Counted from the stretch's first letter, positions 32,999-46,309 are shown. The stretch is DNA of 64,000 bases from Xenorhabdus beddingii (GCF_002127545.1 NZ_MUBK01000001.1:62001-126000); one strand, 5' to 3'. The notes: generated from the sequence alone by a model not told the origin. Numbers and translations: made by a program.

Positions 32999-34726
32999 TC
33001 AGGTCCTCTCTGTTTTGCTTAACCACATTTCATCCATTGCCCCGCCACGGATCTGCATTGGATAAACATGTTCTGTTTCATCAACGATAACATCCACGAA
33101 AACCAGACGCTGATTTTCAGTGACTTCATGCAGAGCCTGAGCCAGCTTCGTCTCCAGCTCATCGTAAGTCTGGATGGCTATGCCAATATGACCATAAGCC
33201 TCAGCCAGTTTGACGAAATCAGGCAAGGATTCCATGTAGGATTGGGAATGACGGCCAGCGTATATCATGTCCTGCCATTGTTTGACCATTCCCAGGAAAC
33301 GGTTGTTCAGATTCAGCACCAGAACAGGCAAACCATACTGTAAGGCGGTGGACAATTCCTGGATATTCATCTGAATACTGCCATCCCCCGTGACACATAC
33401 GACCGTTGCCTCCGGTTTTGCCAACTTCACGCCAAGCGCTGCGGGCAGGCCAAATCCCATCGTGCCCAATCCACCAGAATTGATCCAATGCCTCGGCTTA
33501 TCAAATGGATAATGCAGGGCAGCAAACATTTGGTGCTGACCCACATCCGATGCAAGATACGCATTCCCTTCGGTTAGGCGGTACAGGGTTTCAATGACGG
33601 CCTGTGGTTTGATCTTCACGGTCGTGTGATCATAATCAAGGCACTTGCGGCTGCGCCACTGTTCGATGGACAGCCACCAATCTTTCAGGGCATCAGGATC
33701 TTGAGTCTCTTCCGTAGAGTCCAACAGTTCCAGCATCTGCCCCAGTACCTGTTTGGCATCCCCAACGATAGGGATATCTGCCGCCACCGTTTTTGAAATC
33801 GAAGTCGGGTCAATATCAATATGCAATATGGTTGCTTCTGGACAATACTTTGCCAAATTATTGGTGGTGCGATCATCAAAGCGCACTCCAACAGCGAAAA
33901 TCACATCAGAATTGTGGATCGCTTTGTTGGCTTCGAACGTGCCATGCATTCCCAACATGCCCAGACTTTGCCGATGCGTGGCAGGAAATGCCCCCAATCC
34001 CATCAGCGAACTCACGACCGGAGCATGCAAACTTTCCGCCAGCGTCAATAACTCCGCAGAACATTCTGAATTGATGGCACCGCCACCGACATAAATCACC
34101 GGTTTCTTCGCACCCAGCAGGGTTTTCAGTACCCGCTTGATCTGCCCTTTGTGCCCCTGAATGGTGGGGTTGTAAGAACGCAGCTTAATTTTTTCAGGGT
34201 ACACATACTGAAATTTCAGGGCGGGATTGACGGTATCTTTGGGGAAATCGATAACAACCGGCCCGGGGCGGCCACTGGCTGCCAGATAAAACGCTTTTTT
34301 AATTGTATTTGGGATATCTTCTGCTTTTTTCACCAGAAAACTATGTTTCACGATGGGGCGGGAAATCCCCACCATATCGCACTCCTGAAAAGCATCATTA
34401 CCTATCAGGGAACTGGCGACCTGACCTGACAGAACCACCATGGGAATGGAATCCATATAGGCCGTTGCAATTCCCGTGATGGCATTCGTTGCTCCCGGCC
34501 CGGATGTCACCAAAACAACCCCGACTTTTCCCGTAGACCGGGTATATCCATCCGCCATATGAACAGCCCCTTGTTCATGGCGAACCAGGATATGTTCAAT
34601 TCCTCCCACCGTATGCAGGGCATCGTAGATATCCAATACCGCCCCGCCCGGATAACCGAACACATGTTCAACGCCTTGGTCAATTAACGATTTAACGACC
34701 ATTTCGGCTCCTGACAACATCTCCAT
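32999..34726 (-). CDS. ilvI: Acetolactate synthase III large subunit
   Basis: A thiamine-diphosphate enzyme for the first common step of branched-chain amino acid synthesis. It has 575 residues with the catalytic Glu region ([16 protein letters not shown]), FAD-binding middle domain, and the TPP motif [20 protein letters not shown] ending in NN. It is paired with ilvH and neighbours leuO and leuAB. Confidence 0.96.
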   Translation of the reverse strand: MEMLSGAEMVVKSLIDQGVEHVFGYPGGAVLDIYDALHTVGGIEHILVRHEQGAVHMADGYTRSTGKVGVVLVTSGPGATNAITGIATAYMDSIPMVVLSGQVASSLIGNDAFQECDMVGISRPIVKHSFLVKKAEDIPNTIKKAFYLAASGRPGPVVIDFPKDTVNPALKFQYVYPEKIKLRSYNPTIQGHKGQIKRVLKTLLGAKKPVIYVGGGAINSECSAELLTLAESLHAPVVSSLMGLGAFPATHRQSLGMLGMHGTFEANKAIHNSDVIFAVGVRFDDRTTNNLAKYCPEATILHIDIDPTSISKTVAADIPIVGDAKQVLGQMLELLDSTEETQDPDALKDWWLSIEQWRSRKCLDYDHTTVKIKPQAVIETLYRLTEGNAYLASDVGQHQMFAALHYPFDKPRHWINSGGLGTMGFGLPAALGVKLAKPEATVVCVTGDGSIQMNIQELSTALQYGLPVLVLNLNNRFLGMVKQWQDMIYAGRHSQSYMESLPDFVKLAEAYGHIGIAIQTYDELETKLAQALHEVTENQRLVFVDVIVDETEHVYPMQIRGGAMDEMWLSKTERT

Positions 34727-34954
34727 CGAGTTTGCCTCCAGGCTCTGTTTGCAAGTTATAAGTTAATCATCGGAATTTCATACGGCTACGGTAAATAGCC
34801 CTATTTACTCCATTTTTATTGATATAAAGTGAATTACGGCTTAACGCTATCCTGTAACGCTAAGTTAACTAACATAACGTTAGACACCAACGTTATCAAA
34901 CATCAATTCACATCTTGGAAACATTTATTGAATGAGAGCCTGTTTTTTTACCCG

Positions 34955-36760
34955 TTATCGATCCCGATACATGGATTCAATTTCGTGCTGATAATGTTGG
35001 GAAATAATCTTACGGCGCAATTTCAATGTCGGTGTTAATTCTCCTTTTTCCATGGAGAATGCGTCAGGCAGGAGAATGAACCGTTTGACCTGATGAAACT
35101 TGACGATATTTTTCTGCATTTTTTGCAAACGCTGTTCAAATAACGCAATAATTTGATGGTGTCGCAGTAATTCAAGACGATCACGATAATGAAGATTGAT
35201 CGATTTTGCATATTCCTCAATGGCTTCATAACTGGGGACAATCAGGGCGGAAACAAATTGGCGGGCATCCGCAATCACCGCAATATGCTCAATAAAGCGA
35301 TCCTGACCCAACATGCCTTCAATCATTTGGGGCGCAATATATTTGCCTGTTGATGTTTTCATCAAATCTTTCAGGCGCTCAGTGATAAACAAGTGACCAT
35401 GATCATCTAACCCACCAGCATCACCGGTTTTCAACCAACCATCCTCAGTAAAAGCATGTACAGTTTCCTCTGGCCGGTTGAAATAGCCTTTCATCACAAT
35501 CGGCCCACGCACTTGGATCTCGCTCTCAGTACTGATACGAACTTCAATACCGGGCAATGGCGTACCAATCGAACCCAAAAGATAGTTTTTTTCTTCCCAG
35601 CAAGACACGGTTGCACAGGTTTCTGTCATTCCGTAACCATATTTGATATTGAGGCCGATAGACAGGAAGAAACGGGTGATGGCATCATCAAGGCGGGCGC
35701 CCGCTACGGGCAGAAAACGGACTCGCCCCCCCAACAGATTGCGCAGTTTGTTTAACACCAGTCTGTCAGCCAGTTGGTCGCTACAACGTGTGAATGGGCA
35801 ACCTTTTTTATTCTGTTGTTGGCGCATCCGGCGGTTGTCTCCACGCTTTAATGCCCAATTAAAAATCATCCTGCGCCAAATCGGGGCTTTGGAGACTTTC
35901 TCCAGAATTGCGCTATGGACTTTTTCATAAAAACGGGGCACTGAACACATGACCGTTGGGCGCACATCAACCATCGCCTCCCGGACAAGATTTGTATCGG
36001 TTAAATAGACATTCAGGGCGCCAGTATGCATGACATAATAGCTCCATGCCCGCTCGAAGATATGAGATAACGGTAGAAAACTGAGGGAAACATCCTGTTG
36101 AGTCAGTGTCAATCTTTGGTCATGCAGGTAAAGCTGTGCAGCAATATTGCGATAATCCAACATCACACCCTTTGGCTCTCCCGTTGTACCGGAGGTATAA
36201 ATGAGAGTGAAGAGATCATTCAAATTTTGATCGGCAATGCGGCTATCAAGTTCGGCTTGATATTGTGCATAATCATGGTCAATGAAAGTGGATAAATACA
36301 ACGCTTGCGGGCATCCATTCAAGTCCACGGACTCATCCATGACAATCAGATGAGTCAGTGCAGGGCACGATTCAATCAATGCCATGGCAATATCATATTG
36401 CTCCTGCCCACCAACGAACAAGACTTGTGCACCGGCATCATTGAGAATAAATGCCGCCTGATCACGGGTATTGGTGGCATAAAGCGGCACGGTCACCGCC
36501 CTGAGCTTAAGAATAGCCAAATCAGCCAATGACCATTTCAGGCTATTTTGTGCAAAAATACCGACTTTTCCCTGCACTTTCACCCCCAATGACAGCAACG
36601 CTTTTGCCATGGATTCCGTTGTGCGTTCAACCTCACGCCAACTCATTTCGAATTGTTCTGAGGGTGACCATTGTCGAAAGGCAATTTTTTCCGGAAACTG
36701 ATTGGCTTGCTGCTGTAATCGATTGATCAAGTGATAGGAATGCAGAGAGTCTGTTATCAC
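34955..36760 (-). CDS. Long-chain acyl-CoA synthetase (FadD15-like AMP-forming ligase)
   Basis: A 601-residue adenylate-forming enzyme of the long-chain fatty acid CoA ligase type. Motifs: the P-loop LIYTSGTTGEPKGVMLDY near residue 185, SFLPLSHIFERAW, KYGYGMTETCATVS, and the C-terminal LKTGDAGGLDDHGHLFITER with the lysine in KGELTPTLKLRRK. This subfamily differs from FadD of E. coli. It interrupts the leuO-ilvI neighbourhood found in E. coli. The substrate cannot be read from sequence. Confidence 0.88.
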   Translation of the reverse strand: MITDSLHSYHLINRLQQQANQFPEKIAFRQWSPSEQFEMSWREVERTTESMAKALLSLGVKVQGKVGIFAQNSLKWSLADLAILKLRAVTVPLYATNTRDQAAFILNDAGAQVLFVGGQEQYDIAMALIESCPALTHLIVMDESVDLNGCPQALYLSTFIDHDYAQYQAELDSRIADQNLNDLFTLIYTSGTTGEPKGVMLDYRNIAAQLYLHDQRLTLTQQDVSLSFLPLSHIFERAWSYYVMHTGALNVYLTDTNLVREAMVDVRPTVMCSVPRFYEKVHSAILEKVSKAPIWRRMIFNWALKRGDNRRMRQQQNKKGCPFTRCSDQLADRLVLNKLRNLLGGRVRFLPVAGARLDDAITRFFLSIGLNIKYGYGMTETCATVSCWEEKNYLLGSIGTPLPGIEVRISTESEIQVRGPIVMKGYFNRPEETVHAFTEDGWLKTGDAGGLDDHGHLFITERLKDLMKTSTGKYIAPQMIEGMLGQDRFIEHIAVIADARQFVSALIVPSYEAIEEYAKSINLHYRDRLELLRHHQIIALFEQRLQKMQKNIVKFHQVKRFILLPDAFSMEKGELTPTLKLRRKIISQHYQHEIESMYRDR

Positions 36761-37058
36761 AATATATACCTGTATAAATATTTTGTTCAGCGTATTCAGT
36801 CAGCATAATGCCCACTTTTCAGCTTACAGATGTTAGCTATTTTATCGCAGTCTACCTATTCCTAGTAAAAGGGGAAAGGGTATTTTTAATATCTTCTCCC
36901 TTTGAAGGACGAAATGTTTGCAGGATTTATCGAATAACGATGGATAAACAGAGATAAATGTTGTGAGGGACCCATCCGGTGAAAAGAGTCAAAAATCCTA
37001 AGCAAGAGCCTTATGCCAGTCATCATTTACCAGAATAAGGCGCTTCGGGTATGTTATT

Positions 37059-38006
37059 TTATTCCTGTTCGCCAAGATGACTCAGCAATGATTTCATCCA
37101 CTGGTGGCCTTTATCCCGATCTGTTGCACCATGCCATATCAAATAGCAAGGGCGAGAAATTCGACCATTGGGCAAAGGTACTGAACAAATATTTAACTGT
37201 TCGGAATAATGCTCAACCATCCATTTTGGCACGATGGCAACTAAATAAGTCTGGGATACGATATTAAGAACACTATTTAAATCCGTTCCCTGATAAGAAA
37301 CAGACCGCAATAATTCATTACTTTCATAGTAAGGCTTACTAAATGAATCTGCATTATCCAGTGCAACAATAGCATGTCTTTCATCCTGCAATTGCTGCTG
37401 GGTAATTCGTTTGCCAATTCTAGGATGATTTTTGGAAACGGCCAGAACCAATTCGTCATTAAACAAAGGGGAATTATGAAAATCAGCGGTATCTAATTTG
37501 GTATAACTGATGACAAATTCTATTTCCTGATATTTTAACTGCTTCTCGATATCATCACTAATTTGTGTTTTAATGACAACTTCAATATTCGACGAGTGTT
37601 TTTTTATTTGCCCGACAATTTGGGCAGCCAGACGAATATCAAGCGGGCTACAAATAGAGAGGTTAAATACCCTGGTACTATTATCGGGATCAAACCCCAC
37701 GCCGGGCAGTTCATTATGCACTATTTGCAGTGCTTGCCTGAGTGGTCCGAAGAGCTGTTTTGCCCTGGCCGTCGGCTGAATACCTCGTCCATAACGGACA
37801 AATAATTCATCATCAAACATGGTCTTCAAACGTGCTACCGCATTACTGACAGCCGGTTGTGACATTCCCAATATCTGGGCTGCACGTGTAATATTCTGCA
37901 TTTGCATTACAGCATCAAAAACAGTAAGCAAATTGAGATCTACGCTGCGCAATTGAACATCGCATGATTCTTTTTTTTCTGTAGTTACTGAGTTGTATTC
38001 AGTCAT
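37059..38006 (-). CDS. leuO: LysR-type regulator LeuO
   Basis: A 315-residue LysR-family regulator that antagonises H-NS at many loci and, in Xenorhabdus and Photorhabdus, affects secondary metabolism. The N-terminal helix-turn-helix is [20 protein letters not shown] (near residue 40), followed by a substrate-binding-like domain. Position divergent from leuL and beside ilvIH confirms identity. Its upstream region is long and AT-rich. Confidence 0.93.
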   Translation of the reverse strand: MTEYNSVTTEKKESCDVQLRSVDLNLLTVFDAVMQMQNITRAAQILGMSQPAVSNAVARLKTMFDDELFVRYGRGIQPTARAKQLFGPLRQALQIVHNELPGVGFDPDNSTRVFNLSICSPLDIRLAAQIVGQIKKHSSNIEVVIKTQISDDIEKQLKYQEIEFVISYTKLDTADFHNSPLFNDELVLAVSKNHPRIGKRITQQQLQDERHAIVALDNADSFSKPYYESNELLRSVSYQGTDLNSVLNIVSQTYLVAIVPKWMVEHYSEQLNICSVPLPNGRISRPCYLIWHGATDRDKGHQWMKSLLSHLGEQE

Positions 38007-38483
38007 TATTTCACTCCACTAAACTTATGGCAGTGATCTCACTAAATAATGGAATACTGGCGGCATTTTCAATGCAACATTTCGACATCGTAAACCACCT
38101 TCCATTTAATAAGATCTACTCTCCCAATTTGTTGAAAAGTAAATTGAGATCCGTCCTTGTACAAAAAACAAATAAGCATAACCAATACATTCTTATCTAC
38201 GTAGCCGTAATGTTTTTATAATCATGAATATTAATGCGTTATATATGAATAGAAATAACTCAACTTACACTAACGACTTACGCTCGAAACGACCAGCCAA
38301 TAATGACAGAATGAAGAGTAGAGATAATTCATAATAAAATGACTGTATTCCAACGAGTTATCAGAACTTTCTATTAAGATCTTCTATCAGGGAAATAACC
38401 CGAAGCATTAATCAAAAATTAGTTCCTCTAATATATCGAGACACAATTTATTAATATTCTATATGGTTATGATTTATTAACCT

Positions 38484-38526
38484 AGAAATACCATACCTAT
38501 AAGTACCATTACCTATAAATACCATG
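38484..38526. repeat. Imperfect 15-16-bp direct repeat in the leuO/leuL spacer
   Basis: The unit TACCATACCTATAAG is followed by TACCATTACCTATAAA and then a partial third copy TACCATG. It is non-coding. Confidence 0.65.
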
Positions 38527-38809
38527 CTCAAAATCCATCTTATCTTTGTTCCTTCAAATCCATCAGTGCATACTCGCATTCACACCGTCACATTTAAACG
38601 ATTGTATGAAAAAATCACATGAAAGTGACTGTATAAAATAACAGGTTACACATTTATCATCCATCAGTGCCGGATTTTACTCCATATATAGATATGAAAA
38701 ATAGATAAAAACATCGCTAAAAATGTAAAAAATAGTCACTAAGCCCAAATGGTGCTCAACAAACAATCAACAGCGGACAGAATTAACGTTGAATTTATTT
38801 TTATCCTGC

Positions 38810-38838
38810 TTGACATTATTTTTCAGATAACGTATCTA
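38810..38838 (+). promoter_or_regulatory. Probable leu operon promoter
   Basis: A perfect TTGACA at 38810-38815 is followed after 17 bases by TATCTA (38833-38838), overlapping a TATAAA. This lies about 55 bases before the leuL start, consistent with a sigma70 promoter for the leader and leuAB. Confidence 0.55.
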
Positions 38839-38891
38839 TAAATACACCGACAGTTAAAACTCGATTAACAAATTTATAAAGGTTAGCTCAC

Positions 38892-38978
38892 ATGATCCAC
38901 GCTATTCGCCTACTAAGCCTACTCCTAATCGCCTTTAATGTGCGCGGTACGCTGGTAGGTGAAAGAAGAAAAAGTTGA
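38892..38978 (+). CDS. leuL: leu operon leader peptide LeuL
   Basis: A 28-residue leader peptide starting MIHAIRLLSLLLIAF and ending GERRKS. Six of 28 residues are leucine, five of them in one run of six codons (CTA CTA AGC CTA CTC CTA), mostly the rare CTA codon. It is followed after 30 bases by a strong terminator hairpin and then leuA. This is the classic leucine attenuation leader. Confidence 0.9.
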   Translation: MIHAIRLLSLLLIAFNVRGTLVGERRKS

Positions 38979-39001
38979 GCTGACTTCATCTCCACCAGAT
39001 A

Positions 39002-39032
39002 AAAAAAACCCGCGCATAGCGCGGGTTTTTTT
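39002..39032 (+). terminator. leu attenuator terminator hairpin
   Basis: A 7-bp GC stem CCCGCGC / GCGCGGG with an ATA loop, followed by eight T. It lies between leuL and leuA, so it is the rho-independent attenuator whose use depends on ribosome movement over the CTA codons of leuL. Confidence 0.92.
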
Positions 39033-39087
39033 TATCTGTACGACATCCAAAAATAAAATACCATCGCCTATTTGACAGGAGCACAAC

Positions 39088-41846
<2,759 letters not shown>

Positions 41847-41855
41847 AACACCATG

Positions 41856-41923
41856 GCAATAGTTTTTAAAAGGCAATCGTTTTTAAAAAGCAATAATTTC
41901 TAAAAAGCAATAGTTTTTAAAAA
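41856..41923. repeat. 17-bp tandem repeat, four copies, after leuB
   Basis: Four units of exactly 17 bases (consensus GCAATAGTTTTTAAAAA) start at 41856, 41873, 41890 and 41907. They lie 10 bases after the leuB stop, where leuC would be expected. They are non-coding. Confidence 0.88.
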
Positions 41924-41944
41924 AATAGCCTCCTAAAAAAATCA

Positions 41945-41974
41945 CTGCCCGAATAAACAATTTCATTCGGGCAG
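41945..41974. terminator. Terminator between convergent leuB and glycoside hydrolase genes
   Basis: CTGCCCGAAT pairs perfectly with ATTCGGGCAG around a 10-base loop, downstream of both converging genes. Confidence 0.75.
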
Positions 41975-41981
41975 TCAGTGA

Positions 41982-43883
41982 TTATTTTACTGGGGTCAGG
42001 GAAAAGGTTAACGTCTCCAATGGCTGGAGGATAATCAGCGCTGCTTTATTGATAACTTTCGGTACCGAGGAGTTTTCGCCATAGTCTATCTTAACGTCAT
42101 ATACCAAAGGCTGATTATCCGGCAATTCAAGATCGGTTTGCAGATCCAGATAATAGTGTGTGACTTCATCAGCCGGGTTGCGCAACGTAATAATCGACTT
42201 TTTCGGACTCCAGGCTGCCCAGCCATACACCTCTGACTCTTTGGGATCTTTACCAATCCAATGCGTATCAAACAGCACATCTTTATTTTTCTCCGACCAT
42301 TTCGCCGCGTTTGCCAGCGTATCCCAATCCGCTATAGTCAACAGTTCAGGCGTAATATACATTTCCTGTAACTGAGTCCCGCTACCAAAATAGCTCCAAA
42401 CCTGATCGGCAAAATCTTTGAGTAACTGTTTGTCCAGATGTTCAGCCTGCTTAGCGTAAACAATACCATGCAGCGTCAACGAATTCAGTGGGAACAGCGG
42501 CCCCTTTCTTACGACATTATGATAAGTTTCCGCATCACGATAGGTCAGCCACTGCTGCACTTTGGAACCCGCACCGTAAAATCCCACATCATGACCATCA
42601 CGCCAAATAGAATCGGCGAAAAATAGCCAGGAAGGCGTGGCTTGCGGGCCTATCGTCAAGTTGATAAACAGATCCTTTCCGGTACTGCGCATATCTTCCA
42701 TAAGATGAATAACGGCATCAGAATCACGGCTGAATGAACTCCCTTTAATCACGCGTTCAGTGTTATCGATTCCATCCAGCTTAAACATGGAGACGTTCTG
42801 TTGTTGAATCAGGTTGAGTACCCGGTTATGGAAATTGGCGTAGTAATTAGGGCCTGACAGCGCAAATCGGCCATTTATCACTTCATAACCAAATTCCGCC
42901 GCATGAGAAACACGTTGCTCAGCAGGTTCACTGTATCCCCCCCAAGGCGAAAGCCAAATACCTAAACCAACGTGATATTGATCGGCGGCCTGTTTAAGAT
43001 TTTTGAACTCATAAGGAAACTCCTGACTAAAACCCCAGTCTCCTTTGAGGTTATCCCAACCATCATCAAACAGATAACCACTCAACGTCACACCGCGCTT
43101 AGTCACCAGCTCCTGCCCGAACTGTTTGATACGGGTCAACGCCTCTTGTTCGGTATAAAGATTGAGGAAACCAATATCGAACCAAGAATTGTAATGTAGA
43201 TAAGGACTATACTTACGCGGACGTGCATTGTTCAAAAACTCATTGACGTTGCGCCGCAATTGCCTTTCCTGATAAACGCCAACATACGTCTTATAATTTA
43301 ACGTCTTCCCCGGTTCTAACGGGATAGAGAGTGCCATTTTTTGCGAAGTGCTCCCTTTGTTAACCTCAGTGTTAATCAATGGATTACCGGGAACAATAAA
43401 AAAACTATCGCTGATAATCGGTGAACTGACGATAGTCCCGTCAACAAAAGGGTTTTTAGTGCGAAATGGCATCAACGAAACGGAGCTGAGTGCCAACGCC
43501 TTTTCCTGTGGTGTAATGGTGATTTCAAACGAACCGTACTTAGCTTTATCCCCCACAGTTATTATATTTTTTACCTGAATGTCGTCATATTTCAGGGAGA
43601 CAACTATCCGATTGTGCTTTTTGCTGATATCAGTCACCTGAAAATCTTGAGCCGCGAGCTTTTCTCCTGATTTCAGGGTAATTTCAAACAGATTGTCAGT
43701 GATGATTTGATCGTGGTTTTTAGTATTTTCAAACTTTAATTGCGTCACCTTACCGTGTTCGTCGCTCACTGTTACACGATAATGGTTCCCCTCCAACCGC
43801 CAGCTATCAGCCCAGACCGGAGCATGGTACAGCACGGAACTCGCTAATAAACTCAACGTGATTTTCTTTAACGTTTTTATTTT
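41982..43883 (-). CDS. Secreted glycoside hydrolase, GH36/melibiase-like
   Basis: A 633-residue exported enzyme. The start MKIKTLKKITLSLLASSVLY at 43883 gives a clear signal peptide with a cleavage site after APVWA. An N-terminal beta domain (about residues 25-220) precedes a TIM barrel with YLFDDGWDNLKGDWGF, GIWLSPWGGY and the probable nucleophile in MFKLDGIDNTE, the arrangement of GH27/GH36-type alpha-galactosidases and alpha-N-acetylgalactosaminidases. The C-terminal domain is beta-rich. Next to an aga-type amino-sugar PTS, it likely releases alpha-linked GalNAc or galactose from host glycans; the specificity is inferred only from context. Confidence 0.75.
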   Translation of the reverse strand, partial: KIKTLKKITLSLLASSVLYHAPVWADSWRLEGNHYRVTVSDEHGKVTQLKFENTKNHDQIITDNLFEITLKSGEKLAAQDFQVTDISKKHNRIVVSLKYDDIQVKNIITVGDKAKYGSFEITITPQEKALALSSVSLMPFRTKNPFVDGTIVSSPIISDSFFIVPGNPLINTEVNKGSTSQKMALSIPLEPGKTLNYKTYVGVYQERQLRRNVNEFLNNARPRKYSPYLHYNSWFDIGFLNLYTEQEALTRIKQFGQELVTKRGVTLSGYLFDDGWDNLKGDWGFSQEFPYEFKNLKQAADQYHVGLGIWLSPWGGYSEPAEQRVSHAAEFGYEVINGRFALSGPNYYANFHNRVLNLIQQQNVSMFKLDGIDNTERVIKGSSFSRDSDAVIHLMEDMRSTGKDLFINLTIGPQATPSWLFFADSIWRDGHDVGFYGAGSKVQQWLTYRDAETYHNVVRKGPLFPLNSLTLHGIVYAKQAEHLDKQLLKDFADQVWSYFGSGTQLQEMYITPELLTIADWDTLANAAKWSEKNKDVLFDTHWIGKDPKESEVYGWAAWSPKKSIITLRNPADEVTHYYLDLQTDLELPDNQPLVYDVKIDYGENSSVPKVINKAALIILQPLETLTFSLTPVK

Positions 43884-43902
43884 CATCGCAGTTTCCTCAT
43901 AG

Positions 43903-44142
43903 TCAAAATGAAAAAACAAAACCTTCACGCATACAGCTTGCCTGCACTACCTCAAATTCAGGATCTTCTCTTCGACTACGGCCTACATAGCCTGTTTCCC
44001 CGGCACGATATGTTAGCCTCTCAAAATCCAGATGCGGTTCACCATGATACACACCATGCGTAGAACCAAGCGCGACCACCTGAACCGTTTCCAGATTATG
44101 AACGTTAAAAGCAGGAACCGCATGGCCTTCACGCAGGGCTTT
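43903..44142 (-). pseudogene. kbaY: Remnant of tagatose-1,6-bisphosphate aldolase catalytic subunit (KbaY/GatY)
   Basis: Minus-strand translation gives KALREGHAVPAFNVHNLETV, the N-terminal family signature, joined in frame to ALGSTHGVYHGEPHLDFERL, which in intact KbaY lies some 150 residues further on. So the middle of the gene is deleted. The start region is also lost (a stop codon is directly upstream) and the C-terminal half is replaced by about 35 residues (TYRAGETGYVGRSRREDPEF...) that I cannot place. It is not functional as an aldolase. Confidence 0.75.
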
Positions 44143-44183
44143 TTAAACACTTTATGACTATAAATCATAGATATACAAGATAC

Positions 44184-44618
44184 TTAAATGCCATCCAGAT
44201 TCGGGCTGTCATACCTTTTTTTCTGCTGTTCATGCCACAGGCTGGTTAATCCCCGCCGTCCACATTCCAGCGCCCTATCACGAAATGTTTCCAAGGTTCT
44301 ATCTTCACGATCCAGTATCATCTCTACCGCCAATTGCATATTCGTACCGGCAATCACTTCATAACACGGCTTCGCTATTGCCAGTTGTGCCGCCTGCCGG
44401 AACGGTGATCCCCCCAGTAAGTCACTGAGAATAACCACCCCCTTACCACTATCACAGGCGGTGCAGGCTGCCTCTAACCACACCAATAATTGTTGCGTGC
44501 TGATCCCTTCAGAAAAATCAACCGCGCAGCACTGGGGTTGTCGTCCGACGATTTGTTCCACTGCCTGCAACAATCCACTGGCGAAATATCCATGACCGGT
44601 GATGACAATACCTAACAT
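44184..44618 (-). CDS. agaF: PTS mannose-family IIA component (AgaF-like)
   Basis: A 144-residue EIIA of the mannose/amino-sugar PTS family. The N-terminal MLGIVITGHGYFASGLLQAV carries the phosphorylated His9, and LLGGSPFRQA is conserved. It is the last gene of the PTS set and receives phosphate from HPr. The assignment to galactosamine/N-acetylgalactosamine rests on the AgaS neighbour. Confidence 0.82.
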   Translation of the reverse strand: MLGIVITGHGYFASGLLQAVEQIVGRQPQCCAVDFSEGISTQQLLVWLEAACTACDSGKGVVILSDLLGGSPFRQAAQLAIAKPCYEVIAGTNMQLAVEMILDREDRTLETFRDRALECGRRGLTSLWHEQQKKRYDSPNLDGI

Positions 44619-44640
44619 TCCCTCTCCTCAGTGCCGTTGA

Positions 44641-45534
44641 TTAAAGAAAACCCAAAAATTTCCCTACAAGACCGAACACAACGGTCAAACCAATTAACTT
44701 GACCGGGGAAAATCCTTTTTTCATCAACCAAAACACCAATAGGGTGAAACACAACGGCAATAAATTAGGCATCAGTTTGTCCAGTACATCCTTCTGCAAC
44801 GCCACACTGGCCTTACCCGCATTGACCACTATTGGCGTCGAGAGATGGACATAGGAAGCCACCAACGCCCCGATTACCGTCATTCCCACAATTGAAGCCG
44901 CATGGGAGATCTTTTTGGTGTGCTTTTTCAATAAGGTCAACGCACGGGTCCCTGTTCGATAGCCATAATGCGCCAGACCAAAGCGCAAGCCGAAATGCAC
45001 CACATTGAACAGCAACAGGAATATGATGGGGCCGAACAGACTGCCCTGTAGCGCCAGAGAGACCCCGATACCCGCGCAGATGGGCAGCAGAGTAAACCAG
45101 AACAAGGCATCACCAATGCCACCTAACGGCCCCATTAACGCCACTTTCACGGCCCGGATCGTAGAAATTTTCTCCTTATTCCGCTCCATTGCCAGCACCA
45201 ATCCAGACAAGAAAGTGACGTCAAACGGGTGCACATTGATAAATTCCATATGCATCTTCATTGAATTCGCCAAATCTTGCGGATGCTTGTGGATCTTGCG
45301 CAGACCCGGGATCACGGTGTACAACCAGCCCCCCGCTTGCATACGCTCATAGTTAAACGATGCCTGTAGCAACAAAGAGCGCCACGCCATCCGGTTCAAA
45401 TCGCCTTTGGTCAGATCCTCACCCGGCATACTGTCCTGATAATCATCTTGTTCAACCTGACGGGTTGCCGGTGCCTGCGCCATCCTGTTCTCAGCTTTGG
45501 CTGCCATAGCCTCATCGGTGTCGTTAAATGCCAT
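44641..45534 (-). CDS. agaE: PTS mannose-family IID component (AgaE-like)
   Basis: A 297-residue membrane component of the mannose PTS family, with the IID hallmarks YERMQAGGWLYTVIPGLRKI and GPLGGIGDALFWFTLLPI and a C-terminal membrane segment (LCFTLLVFWLMKKGF). With IIC it forms the channel. An extra N-terminal stretch of about 40 charged residues precedes the family core. The start overlaps the IIC stop. Confidence 0.85.
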   Translation of the reverse strand: MAFNDTDEAMAAKAENRMAQAPATRQVEQDDYQDSMPGEDLTKGDLNRMAWRSLLLQASFNYERMQAGGWLYTVIPGLRKIHKHPQDLANSMKMHMEFINVHPFDVTFLSGLVLAMERNKEKISTIRAVKVALMGPLGGIGDALFWFTLLPICAGIGVSLALQGSLFGPIIFLLLFNVVHFGLRFGLAHYGYRTGTRALTLLKKHTKKISHAASIVGMTVIGALVASYVHLSTPIVVNAGKASVALQKDVLDKLMPNLLPLCFTLLVFWLMKKGFSPVKLIGLTVVFGLVGKFLGFL

Positions 45535-46309
45535 CTTCCATCTCCTTAGATTGGGTGGTAGGTACGCTGCGTTCAGCGGCTTCCTCCATACGGGAACGGT
45601 TAAAGAAATCGATCAATGCAATCGCGAAAGCGCCAAGCGCTACAGCAATAATCGGCATATTAAGGAACGTGACTGAAATGAACCCCAGAATGAAATAAGC
45701 GATATAAGTCTTTTTCATCATGATTTTCATCAACATAGAAAAACCGATAGCAGGCATCATGTCACCCGCAACCGCCAGACCTTCCAACAACCATTGCGGC
45801 GCTTTCTGTACCATGGCGCTGGCGGCGTCAGCACCGAAATAGACCGGCATAAATGCCACAATAAAGTAGAAACAAAACAGAATGGTGATCCCCAGATAGT
45901 TCACCCGTTCCACACCACGCCAGTTCAACGCTTTCACCATCTGATCGCACTTATGCATCATGGGTGAAAACACGGTAAACAGCAGGGTAATACAGCCTTG
46001 TACCGCAATGGAAAATGGCACCGCGATACCAATCGCGACCTTAGGATCAGCATGCGTTAAAATGGCAAATGCCGTACCAATCACCCCGCCAATCACCACA
46101 TTTGGCGGCTGGGCACCTGCCAGTGGCACCATTCCCATCCAGACCAGTTCCAGTGTCCCGCCCACCAACAAACCCGTCTGTACATCCCCTAAAATCAGCC
46201 CGACCAACGGCCCAATCACCACTGGACGATGAAAATGAGTCAACCCATCGAACAGATCCACCCCCGCCAATCCGGCCAGTAATCCAATCAATATCGCATC
46301 AGTCAGCAT
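45524..46309 (-). CDS. agaW: PTS mannose-family IIC component (AgaW-like)
   Basis: A 261-residue polytopic permease of the PTS-sorbose/mannose IIC family, with HRPVVIGPLVGLILGDVQTG and LVWMGMVPLAGAQPPNVVIG. It overlaps IIB and IID at its two ends, showing tight coupling in the PTS operon. Confidence 0.87.
   Translation of the reverse strand: MLTDAILIGLLAGLAGVDLFDGLTHFHRPVVIGPLVGLILGDVQTGLLVGGTLELVWMGMVPLAGAQPPNVVIGGVIGTAFAILTHADPKVAIGIAVPFSIAVQGCITLLFTVFSPMMHKCDQMVKALNWRGVERVNYLGITILFCFYFIVAFMPVYFGADAASAMVQKAPQWLLEGLAVAGDMMPAIGFSMLMKIMMKKTYIAYFILGFISVTFLNMPIIAVALGAFAIALIDFFNRSRMEEAAERSVPTTQSKEMEDGI

Larger units (their letters stand above)
38007..38891. promoter_or_regulatory. Long AT-rich regulatory region leuO/leuL
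   Basis: About 880 bases without a gene between the divergent leuO and leuL. It is AT-rich throughout, as expected of an H-NS/LeuO-controlled spacer. It contains an imperfect direct repeat (38484-38526) and the probable leu promoter near its right end. No other feature was recognised. Confidence 0.6.
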
